A stretch of 39,528 bases of DNA. Origin: Flavobacterium hydatis (GTDB taxonomy: Bacteria; Bacteroidota; Bacteroidia; Flavobacteriales; Flavobacteriaceae). The notes beneath the pieces were generated by a model. It searched no databases. It was given only the letters and a program-made list of their open reading frames with translations, and was not told where the DNA came from. The stretch's first letter is position 1. Each line of letters opens with the position of its first letter. The translations under genes were made by a program, and so were the position numbers. The DNA lies in the NCBI RefSeq assembly GCF_000737695.1, contig NZ_JPRM01000057.1, positions 1-39,528 of the forward strand. Reading direction: 5' to 3'. This document shows positions 25,011-32,960 of the stretch, one piece after another.

Positions 25011-25162
25011 TGGGAAGGAACAACGAAAGGAATATCAAGAAACACAACGATAAGTTGCACAAAGCGCAAGACAAAGTAAAACAAGCTGAAATTGCGCGTA
25101 AGGAGAAATTAAAACAAATTGTAAAGAAATTTAATGAGGATAAATCTTCATCTGAAAAATAA
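25010..25162 (+). CDS. Small highly basic protein
   Basis: 50 aa. ATG 25010 overlaps the preceding stop (TAATG). The sequence is almost entirely Lys, Arg, Asn, Gln and Glu (RNIKKHNDKLHKAQDKVKQA), giving a charged helix that could bind nucleic acid or act as a linker in a complex. Its tight coupling to both neighbours argues that it is real, although it is short. Confidence 0.6.
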   Translation: MGRNNERNIKKHNDKLHKAQDKVKQAEIARKEKLKQIVKKFNEDKSSSEK

Positions 25163-25167
25163 AATAT

Positions 25168-25389
25168 ATGGAAAACGATAAATTCAGTGGTTTAAAAGAA
25201 AGTGTTCAGGAAATAATTGATTTAATTGCTGCAAAACAAAATAAATCTGCAAATAATAAATTGGCAGAAGTAAGTGATATTTTGGATGATTTACTTGATT
25301 TTTCGGAAGAAGATGAAGATTTAATCGAGATTAGTAAATATCAGGTTTTATTAAACCAATTACATCAAAAGATTAATACAGCCGAATAA
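25168..25389 (+). CDS. Small acidic helical protein, function unknown
   Basis: 73 aa, starting five bases after the basic small gene. The body is two predicted helices (FSGLKESVQEIIDLIAAKQN and LAEVSDILDDLLDFSEEDED) separated by an Asn-rich turn. The net charge is strongly negative, opposite to the neighbouring 50-aa protein. No recognised motif. The same transcript probably carries the genes at 24465, 25010 and 25409. Confidence 0.65.
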   Translation: MENDKFSGLKESVQEIIDLIAAKQNKSANNKLAEVSDILDDLLDFSEEDEDLIEISKYQVLLNQLHQKINTAE

Positions 25390-25408
25390 ATTTAGATTTT
25401 TTGTTTTT

Positions 25409-25789
25409 ATGGAAAATTACAAATGTTATTGTGATACAGGTTTAAAATTTAATAATTGCTGTGGTTTATATCTCAAGAATAATCAAAAAGCACCAACTGC
25501 ATTGGCTTTAATGCGGTCTCGTTTTTCAGCTTATGTTATTAAAGATGCCGATTATTTATTGGCTACAACCCATCCTTCTGAAAGAAAATATTATTCGAAA
25601 GAAGATATTTTAAAATGGGCTACAGCCAATAAATGGCTTCGATTGGAAATTATAAGTTTTGCTCAAACTACTGTTGCTTTTAAAGCTTATTTTTTAGATG
25701 AAAATCAAGTACCTCAAACACATTATGAGTTTTCTACTTTTAAACAAGAAAATGGAGTTTGGTATTATTTGGAAGGAAAGTTCGAATAA
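25409..25789 (+). CDS. YchJ-family protein with SEC-C motif
   Basis: 126 aa, the size of the YchJ/UPF0225 family. The N-terminus has the SEC-C zinc motif: CYCDTGLKFNNCCG, a CxC plus CC arrangement. The family segment PTALALMRSRFSAYVIKDAD, YLLATTHPSERK and the end TFKQENGVWYYLEGKFE follow. The fold is cystatin-like (NTF2-like). Biochemical function is not established. It follows the three small genes with a 19-base gap. Confidence 0.88.
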   Translation: MENYKCYCDTGLKFNNCCGLYLKNNQKAPTALALMRSRFSAYVIKDADYLLATTHPSERKYYSKEDILKWATANKWLRLEIISFAQTTVAFKAYFLDENQVPQTHYEFSTFKQENGVWYYLEGKFE

Positions 25790-25912
25790 TTACTTTTTGG
25801 TTCGGTCCAGTTTTATAATTCTGATTAGGTGTATTTTTGGGTATCATCTTTTAACTAAAAATTAATATCTGTTTGTTCTAGCTAAACTCTAAAATGATGT
25901 AATTTTAGAATT

Positions 25913-27031
25913 ATGAAAGAGGAACATAAAAAAGGGTTTTATTTTAAAACGTATGAAGCACCAAATCAGTCTCCGTTTGAAAAACTTTTTGGTATTTTCA
26001 AGGAGCTAATTACCCATACTTCGGGTGATTTTGATGAAGCTATAAATTGGCTTCGTGAATTGGATAAGGAATACAAACTTACCGATGAAAACTACACTAT
26101 TGACGATTTTATAGAGGATTTAAAAAAGAAAGGTTATATAAAAGACGAAGTTAAAGAAGATGGCTCGTCGGGTATTGGAATTACTGCCAAAACAGAACGT
26201 GCGATAAGGCAACAAGCACTTGATCAGATATTCGGAAACTTAAAACGTTCAGGAAACGGAAATCATAAAACTAAATATGCCGGAAATGGAGATGAACATA
26301 CGGGAGAATTCCGTGAGTTTCATTTTGGTGATGGGCTAGAACGGATTTCGCTTACAGAAAGTTTGCGTAACGCCCAGATCAATAATGGTGTGGAAAGTTT
26401 TATGCTTACTGAAAATGATTTGGTTGTAGAAGAAACACAGTACAAATCGCAAATGAGTACGGTCTTAATGATTGATATTAGTCACAGTATGATTTTGTAT
26501 GGTGAAGATCGTATTACTCCTGCCAAAAAAGTTGCCATGGCACTTGCTGAGTTAATTACTACTCGATATCCTAAAGATACACTTGATATTCTGGTTTTTG
26601 GAAACGATGCCTGGACAATTGCTATCAAGGATTTACCTTATTTAAAAGTTGGGCCTTATCATACCAATACAGTTGCTGGTTTGCAATTAGCTATGGACTT
26701 ATTACGCCGAAAAAGAAATACTAACAAACAAATATTCATGATTACTGATGGTAAGCCTAGTTGCGTTCGTGAGCGTGATGGCTCATACTATATGAACAGT
26801 AATGGTTTAGATGAATATATTGTTGATAAATGCTACAATCAGGCACAGCAAGCCAGAAAGTTACATATTCCGATTACTACATTTATGATTGCGAGTGATC
26901 CTTATTTGCAACGATTTGTTAATCATTTTACCGAAGCTAATCAAGGAAAAGCATTTTATACGGGATTGAAAGGTCTTGGCGAAATGATTTTTGAAGATTA
27001 TGAGGCAAATAGAAAAAAGCGAGTGCGTTAG
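25913..27031 (+). CDS. VWA-domain protein, partner of the MoxR-like AAA ATPase
   Basis: 372 aa. The N-terminal half (1-170) is a helical domain of unknown role. The C-terminal von Willebrand A domain begins at about 180 and shows the metal-ion-dependent adhesion site: Asp188-Ile-Ser190-His-Ser192 in LMIDISHSM, then a Thr/Asp in MITDGKPS. No signal peptide is present, so the protein acts in the cytoplasm. MoxR ATPases and VWA proteins are typical partners, and the AAA gene follows 230 bases on. Such pairs assemble metal centres or remodel target complexes; the target here is unknown. A -7 box TATTTTTG lies at 25832. Confidence 0.88.
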   Translation: MKEEHKKGFYFKTYEAPNQSPFEKLFGIFKELITHTSGDFDEAINWLRELDKEYKLTDENYTIDDFIEDLKKKGYIKDEVKEDGSSGIGITAKTERAIRQQALDQIFGNLKRSGNGNHKTKYAGNGDEHTGEFREFHFGDGLERISLTESLRNAQINNGVESFMLTENDLVVEETQYKSQMSTVLMIDISHSMILYGEDRITPAKKVAMALAELITTRYPKDTLDILVFGNDAWTIAIKDLPYLKVGPYHTNTVAGLQLAMDLLRRKRNTNKQIFMITDGKPSCVRERDGSYYMNSNGLDEYIVDKCYNQAQQARKLHIPITTFMIASDPYLQRFVNHFTEANQGKAFYTGLKGLGEMIFEDYEANRKKRVR

Positions 27032-27261
27032 TTTGCAGTATTCAGTCTCAGATGCAGTTTACAGTTGTTGTGTTGAGAGGAATCGGAGTAATTTTAATAC
27101 ATTCAAAGGTTTTACTGTAGAGGCTCACAGTAGTGCGTCTAATTATAGATTTTATTAGAAACAAATTTTACAGGTTTAATTCCAAAAACACAAAAAATAA
27201 AAACTGAAGATTTTATAAATTTTTAAATCATTTAATCTTTCAATTTTTAAATAATATAGAT

Positions 27262-28725
27262 ATGAAAATAGAAAACATAAACACATTAGGTCAATTAAAG
27301 GCTTCAGGATATAAAAGTATAAGTATAAAGGATGAATTGCGAAATAATCTTCGTGAAAAGATAAAATCTGGCAAGCCGGTTTTTGAAGGTGTTCATGGTT
27401 TTGAAAATACTGTTATTCCAGAGTTAGAGCGTGCAATTTTATCACGTCATAACATTAATTTATTAGGTCTTCGTGGTCAAGCCAAAACTAGATTGGCTCG
27501 TAAAATGGTCGAATTATTAGATGAATATATTCCGTTTGTAGCAGGTTCAGAAATTAATGATGATCCGTTGAACCCTATTTCTCGTTTCGCAAAAGATATA
27601 ATTACCGAAAAAGGTGATGGAACACCTATTGAATGGTTGCATAGAGATAATCGTTTCTTCGAAAAACTTGCTACGCCAGATGTTACCGTTGCTGATTTAA
27701 TAGGCGATGTTGACCCAATAAAAGCGGCTAATTTAAAACTTTCTTATGCTGATGATCGAGTAATACATTTTGGGATGATCCCACGTGCTAATCGTTGCAT
27801 TTTTGTAATTAACGAATTACCCGATTTACAAGCTAGAATTCAGGTGGCGCTGTTTAATATTCTACAAGAGGGAGATATCCAAATTAGAGGATTTAAGTTG
27901 CGTATGCCGTTAGATATGCAATTTGTATTTACTGCAAATCCTGAGGATTATACCAATCGTGGGAGTATAGTTACACCATTAAAAGATAGAATTGGATCTC
28001 AAATATTGACACATTATCCAGAAACTGTTGCTATTGCTAGAACGATTACAGAACAAGAGGCTAAGTTAGATGCTAGTCAAAGCGAATTGGTTCATATTCC
28101 AAGTTTAGCCAAGGATTTATTAGAACAAATAAGTTTTGAAGCTCGTGAAAGTGAATTTGTTGATAATAAGAGTGGGATAAGTGCGAGAATGAGTATTACA
28201 GCTTATGAAAACTTATTAAGTACTGCCGAGCGTCGTGCTTTGCGTGCAGGTATTGATAAAACCACGTTGCGATTGTCAGATTTTATGGGAATTATCCCTG
28301 CTATTACTGGGAAAGTTGAGTTGGTTTATGAAGGAGAGCAGGAGGGAGCGGCGATCGTTGCGCAACACTTAATTGGTGATGCAATTCGAACATTTTTTCC
28401 GACGTATTTCCCTAAGATAGAAAAGCTTGAAAAACCAAACGAAAAAACACCTTATACAGATACAATTGAATGGTTTTTTACAGAAAGTGGTTTTGAATTA
28501 TTAGATGATTGTTCGGATGCTGAATACAAGAAAATTCTTGATGGAATTCCTCCGCTTAACGTTTTACTTAAAAAGTATCAGCCAGAATTACCTATTGAAG
28601 ATAGTTATTTTATGAAAGAGTTTATATTATGGGGATTGGTTGAATACAAAAAACTGAGTAAAGATCGCTTTTCCGAAGGATATGAATTCAAGGATATTTA
28701 TGGTAGTTATATAAGTAAACTGTGA
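27262..28725 (+). CDS. MoxR-like AAA+ ATPase (magnesium chelatase subunit I type)
   Basis: 487 aa. Walker A is GLRGQAKT at 69-76. The Walker B position reads CIFVINELPDL, with Asn instead of the usual Asp before Glu. Sensor and arginine-finger regions follow in VFTANPEDYTNRGSIVTP and LKDRIGSQILTHYP. The length and helical C-terminus (SGISARMSITAYENLLSTAE, RRALRAG) fit the chelatase-I-like MoxR group. Likely a partner of the VWA gene just upstream. The order VWA then AAA is the reverse of many MoxR operons, and a 230-base gap separates them. It may be its own transcription unit. Confidence 0.9.
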   Translation: MKIENINTLGQLKASGYKSISIKDELRNNLREKIKSGKPVFEGVHGFENTVIPELERAILSRHNINLLGLRGQAKTRLARKMVELLDEYIPFVAGSEINDDPLNPISRFAKDIITEKGDGTPIEWLHRDNRFFEKLATPDVTVADLIGDVDPIKAANLKLSYADDRVIHFGMIPRANRCIFVINELPDLQARIQVALFNILQEGDIQIRGFKLRMPLDMQFVFTANPEDYTNRGSIVTPLKDRIGSQILTHYPETVAIARTITEQEAKLDASQSELVHIPSLAKDLLEQISFEARESEFVDNKSGISARMSITAYENLLSTAERRALRAGIDKTTLRLSDFMGIIPAITGKVELVYEGEQEGAAIVAQHLIGDAIRTFFPTYFPKIEKLEKPNEKTPYTDTIEWFFTESGFELLDDCSDAEYKKILDGIPPLNVLLKKYQPELPIEDSYFMKEFILWGLVEYKKLSKDRFSEGYEFKDIYGSYISKL

Positions 28726-28737
28726 AAATAAATAAAA

Positions 28738-28768
28738 AGGGTTTGATAATTGTCAAGCCTTTTTTTAT
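28738..28768 (+). terminator. Terminator after the MoxR-like gene
   Basis: Stem AGGGTTTGAT/GTCAAGCCT, with G-T pairs, and a T7 tail at about 28761-28766, beginning about 12 bases past the stop. Confidence 0.75.
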
Positions 28769-28885
28769 GACATTAAAAGTTTAGAGCAAAATGGTTTTTC
28801 TTATTTATTCCTGATTATAGTATTAGATATTTAATTTAGTCTACCTTGTCCCGTTGGTTGTAATTGCATTCCATCAAAAACACAA

Positions 28886-29479
28886 ATGGAAAATAGCTTT
28901 GAAGCTTTGATTGCTACTTATATTGAAAATAAAGTAGGCATATCCGAATATTTTTTGAGTACGGAATTAGCGAATAATTTAAAACAAAATCTTCTTGATT
29001 TAAATGCCAAAAGTTTACTATTAGATGCAGGAGTAGGAAACTCGGAGAAAGTAACTTACGATGGAGCCATTCGTAGTGATTCTATTTATTGGCTTGACAA
29101 AAAGCATAATAATGTATTCGAAAATGAATTCTTTATCCAGATAGAAGCTTTTATAGCTTACTTAAATAGTAGTTGTTATGCTGGTATAACTGGATACGAG
29201 TTTCATTATTCATTATATGAAAAAGGCGATTTTTATTTGAAACATTTGGATCAATTTAAAAATAATCCTAGCCGAAAATACTCTATGATTAGTTATTTAA
29301 ATGCCGATTGGAAAGAAAGCGATGGTGGTGAACTACTTATTCATCAGTTAAATAACAATCAGAAAATAAGTCCTACTCAAGGTAAAACGGTCTTTTTTAA
29401 AAGTGATGAATTGGTTCATGAAGTATTGGTAACCCAAAACATAAGAATGAGTATTACAGGTTGGTTAAAGAGTGATTAA
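28886..29479 (+). CDS. 2-oxoglutarate/Fe(II)-dependent oxygenase (prolyl 4-hydroxylase type)
   Basis: 197 aa. Iron ligands: His120-Leu-Asp122 in LKHLDQF and His178 in ELVHEVL. The 2-oxoglutarate-binding Arg187 is in NIRMSITGW. The strand SMISYLNADWKESDGGELLI is the usual double-stranded beta-helix core of this family. The protein is cytoplasmic by lack of a signal peptide. The substrate is not known; small relatives hydroxylate proteins or act on metabolites. Its product GW...end is typical. The gene is flanked by terminators, so it is likely a single-gene unit. Confidence 0.9.
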   Translation: MENSFEALIATYIENKVGISEYFLSTELANNLKQNLLDLNAKSLLLDAGVGNSEKVTYDGAIRSDSIYWLDKKHNNVFENEFFIQIEAFIAYLNSSCYAGITGYEFHYSLYEKGDFYLKHLDQFKNNPSRKYSMISYLNADWKESDGGELLIHQLNNNQKISPTQGKTVFFKSDELVHEVLVTQNIRMSITGWLKSD

Positions 29480-29556
29480 TTACTTGTTTTTCAGGTTGTT
29501 TTAAATTTTTATAAAAATAACTCTACTAATTCTATAGAATATTAGAAATATATTTA

Positions 29557-29564
29557 TAGATTTG
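29557..29564 (+). promoter_or_regulatory. -7 box of a small transcript
   Basis: TAGATTTG fits TAnnTTTG. It lies nine bases before ATG 29573, so transcription would start almost at the small ORF. The -33 position does not read TTG. Confidence 0.45.
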
Positions 29565-29572
29565 TAAAAGAA

Positions 29573-29677
29573 ATGAGAAATGAAAGCCAAAATACAACAC
29601 CTTACGACTGTAGCACAATAATGTGTTATATGTATGATTTGTTATATGAACAGGCACTCTATGGTTTGGTTAGTTAG
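29573..29677 (+). CDS. Candidate 34-aa small protein with own promoter and terminator
   Basis: ATG 29573 to TAG 29675-29677. The product is polar at first (MRNESQNTTPYDCSTIM) and then Tyr- and Leu-rich (YMYDLLYEQALYGLVS), with two cysteines. It is bracketed by a -7 box and an intrinsic terminator six bases after the stop, making a transcript of about 150 bases. If not a protein gene, this is a good small RNA candidate. Confidence 0.4.
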   Translation: MRNESQNTTPYDCSTIMCYMYDLLYEQALYGLVS

Positions 29678-29682
29678 TAAAG

Positions 29683-29718
29683 AAAAGCCTTTTTTAAAAT
29701 ATTTTAAAAGGCTTTTAC
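29683..29718 (+). terminator. Terminator after the 34-aa ORF
   Basis: Perfect 11-bp stem, AAAAGCCTTTT (29683-29693) and AAAAGGCTTTT (29706-29716). The right arm itself ends in T4, so termination may be inefficient or bidirectional. Confidence 0.75.
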
Positions 29719-29962
29719 TTGAAAATTTAAAAAAAAGTAAAAGATATAAACCATTGAGAAATTAAGTTTTGTTAAGAATTACTCTTATTTTCTGTTAATA
29801 GTTAAATAAGTTTAAATCTGTATTATCTGCGTACAATTTTAAACAATTAGAAGAATTTTGAGGGTAAAATGAAATAAAATAATTAGGTATTTTAAACTTA
29901 ATGAGACTTAATTTCTAAATGGTAATAAATATAAATTGGACAAAGTCAATAAAATAATAAAC

Positions 29963-30052
29963 ATGAGATTATATTCTTTAAATACTAATATTATGATGCA
30001 ATGCTGCCAGATGAAAATTCTTCCCTGTTGCAGAAATCGCTGTTATTTATAA
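29963..30052 (+). CDS. Cysteine-rich 29-aa leader peptide ORF upstream of glutamate dehydrogenase
   Basis: ATG 29963, TAA 30050-30052. The peptide has five Cys in its last 16 residues, two as Cys-Cys pairs (MQCCQMKILPCC, then RNRCYL). The stop lies 13 bases before the 5' arm of an intrinsic terminator (30066), and the dehydrogenase start follows at 30158. That spacing is what ribosome-controlled attenuation needs. The Pro-Cys-Cys codons (CCCTGTTG, 30023-30030) could pair 7 of 8 with the terminator's 3' arm CAAAAGGG, a possible antiterminator. A weak promoter (TAAATTGG, 29932) lies upstream. Confidence 0.5.
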   Translation: MRLYSLNTNIMMQCCQMKILPCCRNRCYL

Positions 30053-30065
30053 AACAATATATAAG

Positions 30066-30097
30066 CTCTTTTGTAACAATTTCAAAAGGGTTTTTTT
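30066..30097 (+). terminator. Attenuator-like terminator in the glutamate dehydrogenase leader
   Basis: Stem CTCTTTTG (30066-30073) and CAAAAGGG (30083-30090), with one G-T pair and a 9-base loop, followed by T7 (30091-30097). It lies between a Cys-rich short ORF and the start of the dehydrogenase gene, not after a normal gene, so it probably works as a conditional terminator. Confidence 0.8.
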
Positions 30098-30157
30098 ATG
30101 CTATTCATTTTCAATTACTATAATTTAATAAAATATAATTTAACACCCCATAAGATT

Positions 30158-31444
30158 ATGAGTTCACAAATTGTAAAACAGAACCCTTTTCAATCCATGA
30201 TTGATCGTTTTAATATAGCTGCCGATATTCTTCAATTAAATGAATCAGTTAGAGAAAAATTACAAAGACCAGAGAAGCAAATAGTAGTTAATTTCTCCAT
30301 TACACTTGATAATGGAACAGAACAAAATTTTGAAGGATATCGTGTAATTCATAATACAGCTTTAGGCCCATCTAAAGGCGGAATTCGTTATGATACTGCC
30401 GTTAATCTTGACGAAGTAAAAGCACTTGCGGCTTGGATGACTTGGAAATCAGCAGTTACAGGAATTCCTTTTGGTGGAGCCAAAGGAGGTATTATTTGTG
30501 ACCCAAGATTGCATTCTAAAACTGAGTTAGAAAAAATAACACGAGAATATACCAATGCTTTATCTGATATTTTTGGGCCAGACAAAGATGTTCCAGCTCC
30601 AGATATGGGAACTGGTCCTGATGAAATGGGTTGGTTAATGGATGAGTTTTCATTAGTTCATGGTAAAACAATTCATGCCGTTGTAACTGGGAAACATTTG
30701 CATTCCGGTGGATCATTGGGTCGGGTAGAAGCTACAGGTAGAGGAGTAAGTATTATTAGTATTCTGGCACTTCAAAAATTAAAATTAAGACCAGCGAGAT
30801 CTACAGCTGCCATTCAGGGATTTGGAAATGTAGGGCTTCATTCAGCTTTATTTTTGTTCGAAAAAGGATTAAAAATTGTTGCTGTTAGCGATGTTTCCGA
30901 AGCTTTTTATAATCCAGAAGGAATTAATATCCCAGAACTTATATTGTATTATAACCTAAATAATAAAAGCGTAAATGGTTATCCTAATGCTGTTGCTATA
31001 AAACATGAAGATTTATTATTACTAGATGTCGATGTACTTATTCCTGCTGCAAAAGAAGATGTAATTACTGCTGTAAACGCTGGTGCTGTTCGTGCAAAAA
31101 TTATTGTAGAAGGTGCAAATGGACCAGTTTCTTCCGATGCTGATAAAATATTGCATGAAAACAATGTTTTGGTTGTTCCAGATATTTTAGCAAATGCTGG
31201 AGGAGTTACAGTATCTTATTTTGAATGGCTTCAGAATTGTCTTTTAGAGTCTTGGAGAATTAATCAAATTAATAAACGACTAGAAGATATACTTGAAAAA
31301 AGTTTTGAAACCGTTTTTGCTATTTCAAAAAAATATAAAGTAACACCGCGTATAGCTGCCTATATTATTGCTTTACGTAAAGTAGCAGATGTCCAAGCGG
31401 TGAAAGAGATAAAGCTGATTGAGAAAAAATTCAAACAGAATTAA
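30158..31444 (+). CDS. Glutamate dehydrogenase (Glu/Leu/Phe/Val dehydrogenase family)
   Basis: 428 aa from ATG 30158 (MSSQIVKQNPFQSMIDRF); an earlier in-frame ATG at 30098 sits right after the terminator's T run and would add 20 unusual residues, so I reject it. The catalytic Lys109 is in PFGGAKGGI, and substrate/Asp residues are in PAPDMGTGPDEMGWLMDEF. A Rossmann fold carries GFGNVG. It interconverts glutamate and 2-oxoglutarate with ammonia, using NAD(P). Length and motifs fit the hexameric RocG/GudB group, which usually works in glutamate breakdown. The gene may be attenuated by the upstream leader. A terminator follows at 31486. Confidence 0.95.
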   Translation: MSSQIVKQNPFQSMIDRFNIAADILQLNESVREKLQRPEKQIVVNFSITLDNGTEQNFEGYRVIHNTALGPSKGGIRYDTAVNLDEVKALAAWMTWKSAVTGIPFGGAKGGIICDPRLHSKTELEKITREYTNALSDIFGPDKDVPAPDMGTGPDEMGWLMDEFSLVHGKTIHAVVTGKHLHSGGSLGRVEATGRGVSIISILALQKLKLRPARSTAAIQGFGNVGLHSALFLFEKGLKIVAVSDVSEAFYNPEGINIPELILYYNLNNKSVNGYPNAVAIKHEDLLLLDVDVLIPAAKEDVITAVNAGAVRAKIIVEGANGPVSSDADKILHENNVLVVPDILANAGGVTVSYFEWLQNCLLESWRINQINKRLEDILEKSFETVFAISKKYKVTPRIAAYIIALRKVADVQAVKEIKLIEKKFKQN

Positions 31445-31485
31445 AATTATTAAATATTAATTTGACTTTCAACTGGATTAAGATA

Positions 31486-31526
31486 ATTTCCATTGATTTT
31501 GTTTAATCAATGGAAATGTCTTTTTC
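31486..31526 (+). terminator. Terminator of glutamate dehydrogenase
   Basis: Perfect 13-bp stem, ATTTCCATTGATT (31486-31498) and AATCAATGGAAAT (31505-31517), with tail GTCTTTTTCTT. Confidence 0.9.
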
Positions 31527-31594
31527 TTATTTTTTTGAGCATTTAAATCACTTTTTACGACTCTTTCATCAAGTACGAACCTTATTATCTAAAA

Positions 31595-32818
31595 ATGGAA
31601 CATATTAATTTTTTAGCGTTTGCTATGCCAGCTTTTTTTCTCTTCGTATATATTGAGTTTCGATTAGCGCAGCGAAGTAATCGCCCAGAATTATTTAATT
31701 ATGAAAGCTCAGTCTCAAATATAAGCATTGGTATTGCCGAGCGGTTAATCAACCTTTTTATTGCAGCTAGTTTTTATCAATTGTATTATTTCATTTATAA
31801 TAATTATAAGTTTTTTACAATTCCGAGTAATTTTTTGGTTTGGATTGGATTAATTCTTGCCACAGATTTTGTTTGGTATTGGTATCATAGATTAGGGCAT
31901 GAGGTAAATTTTTTCTGGGCAGCCCATATAGTACACCATCATAGTAGCGAATTTAATTTTACTGCAGCTGCAAGAATAACTACTTTTCAGGCAATTATAC
32001 GTACTGGTTTTTGGTGTATTCTACCATTAATAGGTTTTCATCCCACAATGGTAATTACAATGCTTATTGTACATGGAGCTTATTCTTTTTTTACCCATAC
32101 TCAGATTATAGATAGAATAAAATGGTTAGAATATGTATTTGTTACCCCATCTGTTCATGGGATTCATCATGCTTCAGATGAGAAATATTTGGATAAAAAC
32201 TATGGAGATATGTTTACGTTTTGGGATCGTATTTTTGGAACTTTCCAGGAAGAAGAAGAAAAACCAAAATACGGACTGACTCATCCCTTAAAAAGTTATA
32301 GTTTTCTTTGGCAGCATTTTCATTATTATTTTGAGATTTATGAATTATGGAAGCGTTCTAAAGGATTTAAAGCCCGATGGAATGCTGTATTTGGAAGTCC
32401 AGCTGATATGGATCAGGATATTCGCCCGATTCTTGAAAAAAGATTTCTACAAGATAAAGACAATCCTAGTCATAGACTTAAATTCAAAAAATATCTTTAT
32501 TTACAATTAGGATTAAGTGCTTTTTTGTTAACGATTTTCACGTATTATTTTGATTCTTTGGATGCATCCGATAAAATATTTGTATTATCATTTATTATCA
32601 TTACGCTTATCAATTGTGGCGCTTTATTAGAACAACGTAAATGGATTTATTATCTCGAATATTTTCGAGTTTTCATTTGTACAACTTACTTTTTGTATGT
32701 TGTAAATGAAATGGATTTTTTTATCATTCCATTAATTATAATGTTTTTAGCGGAACAAGTTTTTTCTTTAGGAGAAAAATATCAAAATATGGTGCTTCAG
32801 CTCGAAACTTTAGAATAA
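31595..32818 (+). CDS. Fatty acid / sterol hydroxylase superfamily membrane protein
   Basis: 407 aa. The di-iron His clusters are seen in order: WYWYHRLGHE (His98, His102), AAHIVHHHSSEF (His111, 114, 115), VHGAYSFFTHTQ (His160, 168), VHGIHHASDEKY (His188, 191, 192). Hydrophobic spans lie at about 5-20, 45-68, 82-95, 135-165 and three in the C-terminal third (LQLGLSAFLLTIFTYYF onward). The family oxidises lipids such as fatty acids or sterol-like molecules at the membrane, using iron and oxygen. The C-terminal extension of three further spans is longer than in the minimal family. The substrate cannot be deduced. Confidence 0.93.
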   Translation: MEHINFLAFAMPAFFLFVYIEFRLAQRSNRPELFNYESSVSNISIGIAERLINLFIAASFYQLYYFIYNNYKFFTIPSNFLVWIGLILATDFVWYWYHRLGHEVNFFWAAHIVHHHSSEFNFTAAARITTFQAIIRTGFWCILPLIGFHPTMVITMLIVHGAYSFFTHTQIIDRIKWLEYVFVTPSVHGIHHASDEKYLDKNYGDMFTFWDRIFGTFQEEEEKPKYGLTHPLKSYSFLWQHFHYYFEIYELWKRSKGFKARWNAVFGSPADMDQDIRPILEKRFLQDKDNPSHRLKFKKYLYLQLGLSAFLLTIFTYYFDSLDASDKIFVLSFIIITLINCGALLEQRKWIYYLEYFRVFICTTYFLYVVNEMDFFIIPLIIMFLAEQVFSLGEKYQNMVLQLETLE

Positions 32819-32874
32819 GCATATAAAAGGAAAATTTTAAAAACGACACTTTTTTATTGAATATTTTTTTTTTT

Positions 32875-32960
32875 GCCACAGATTTTAAACGATTAGAAAG
32901 ATTTACTGATAATATCCCCAGTTATATCTTTCTTTGATTTAGAGAATCTGTGGCTTTTTT
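32875..32960. repeat. Long imperfect inverted repeat, REP-like, with T-run
   Basis: GCCACAGATT (32875-32884) pairs with AATCTGTGGC (32945-32954). Inner parts, AGAAAGAT and ATCTTTCT, also pair. The structure spans about 80 bases and ends in T6. The outer arms resemble the GCCACAGATT...AATCTGTGGC repeats I recall from Flavobacterium intergenic regions. It also acts as a likely terminator of the hydroxylase gene. Confidence 0.7.

Noticed and set aside
30098..30157. Upstream ATG as the start of glutamate dehydrogenase
   Set aside because: It lies directly after the terminator T run and adds a hydrophobic, Asn/Tyr-rich stretch unlike the family; ATG 30158 begins a typical N-terminus.
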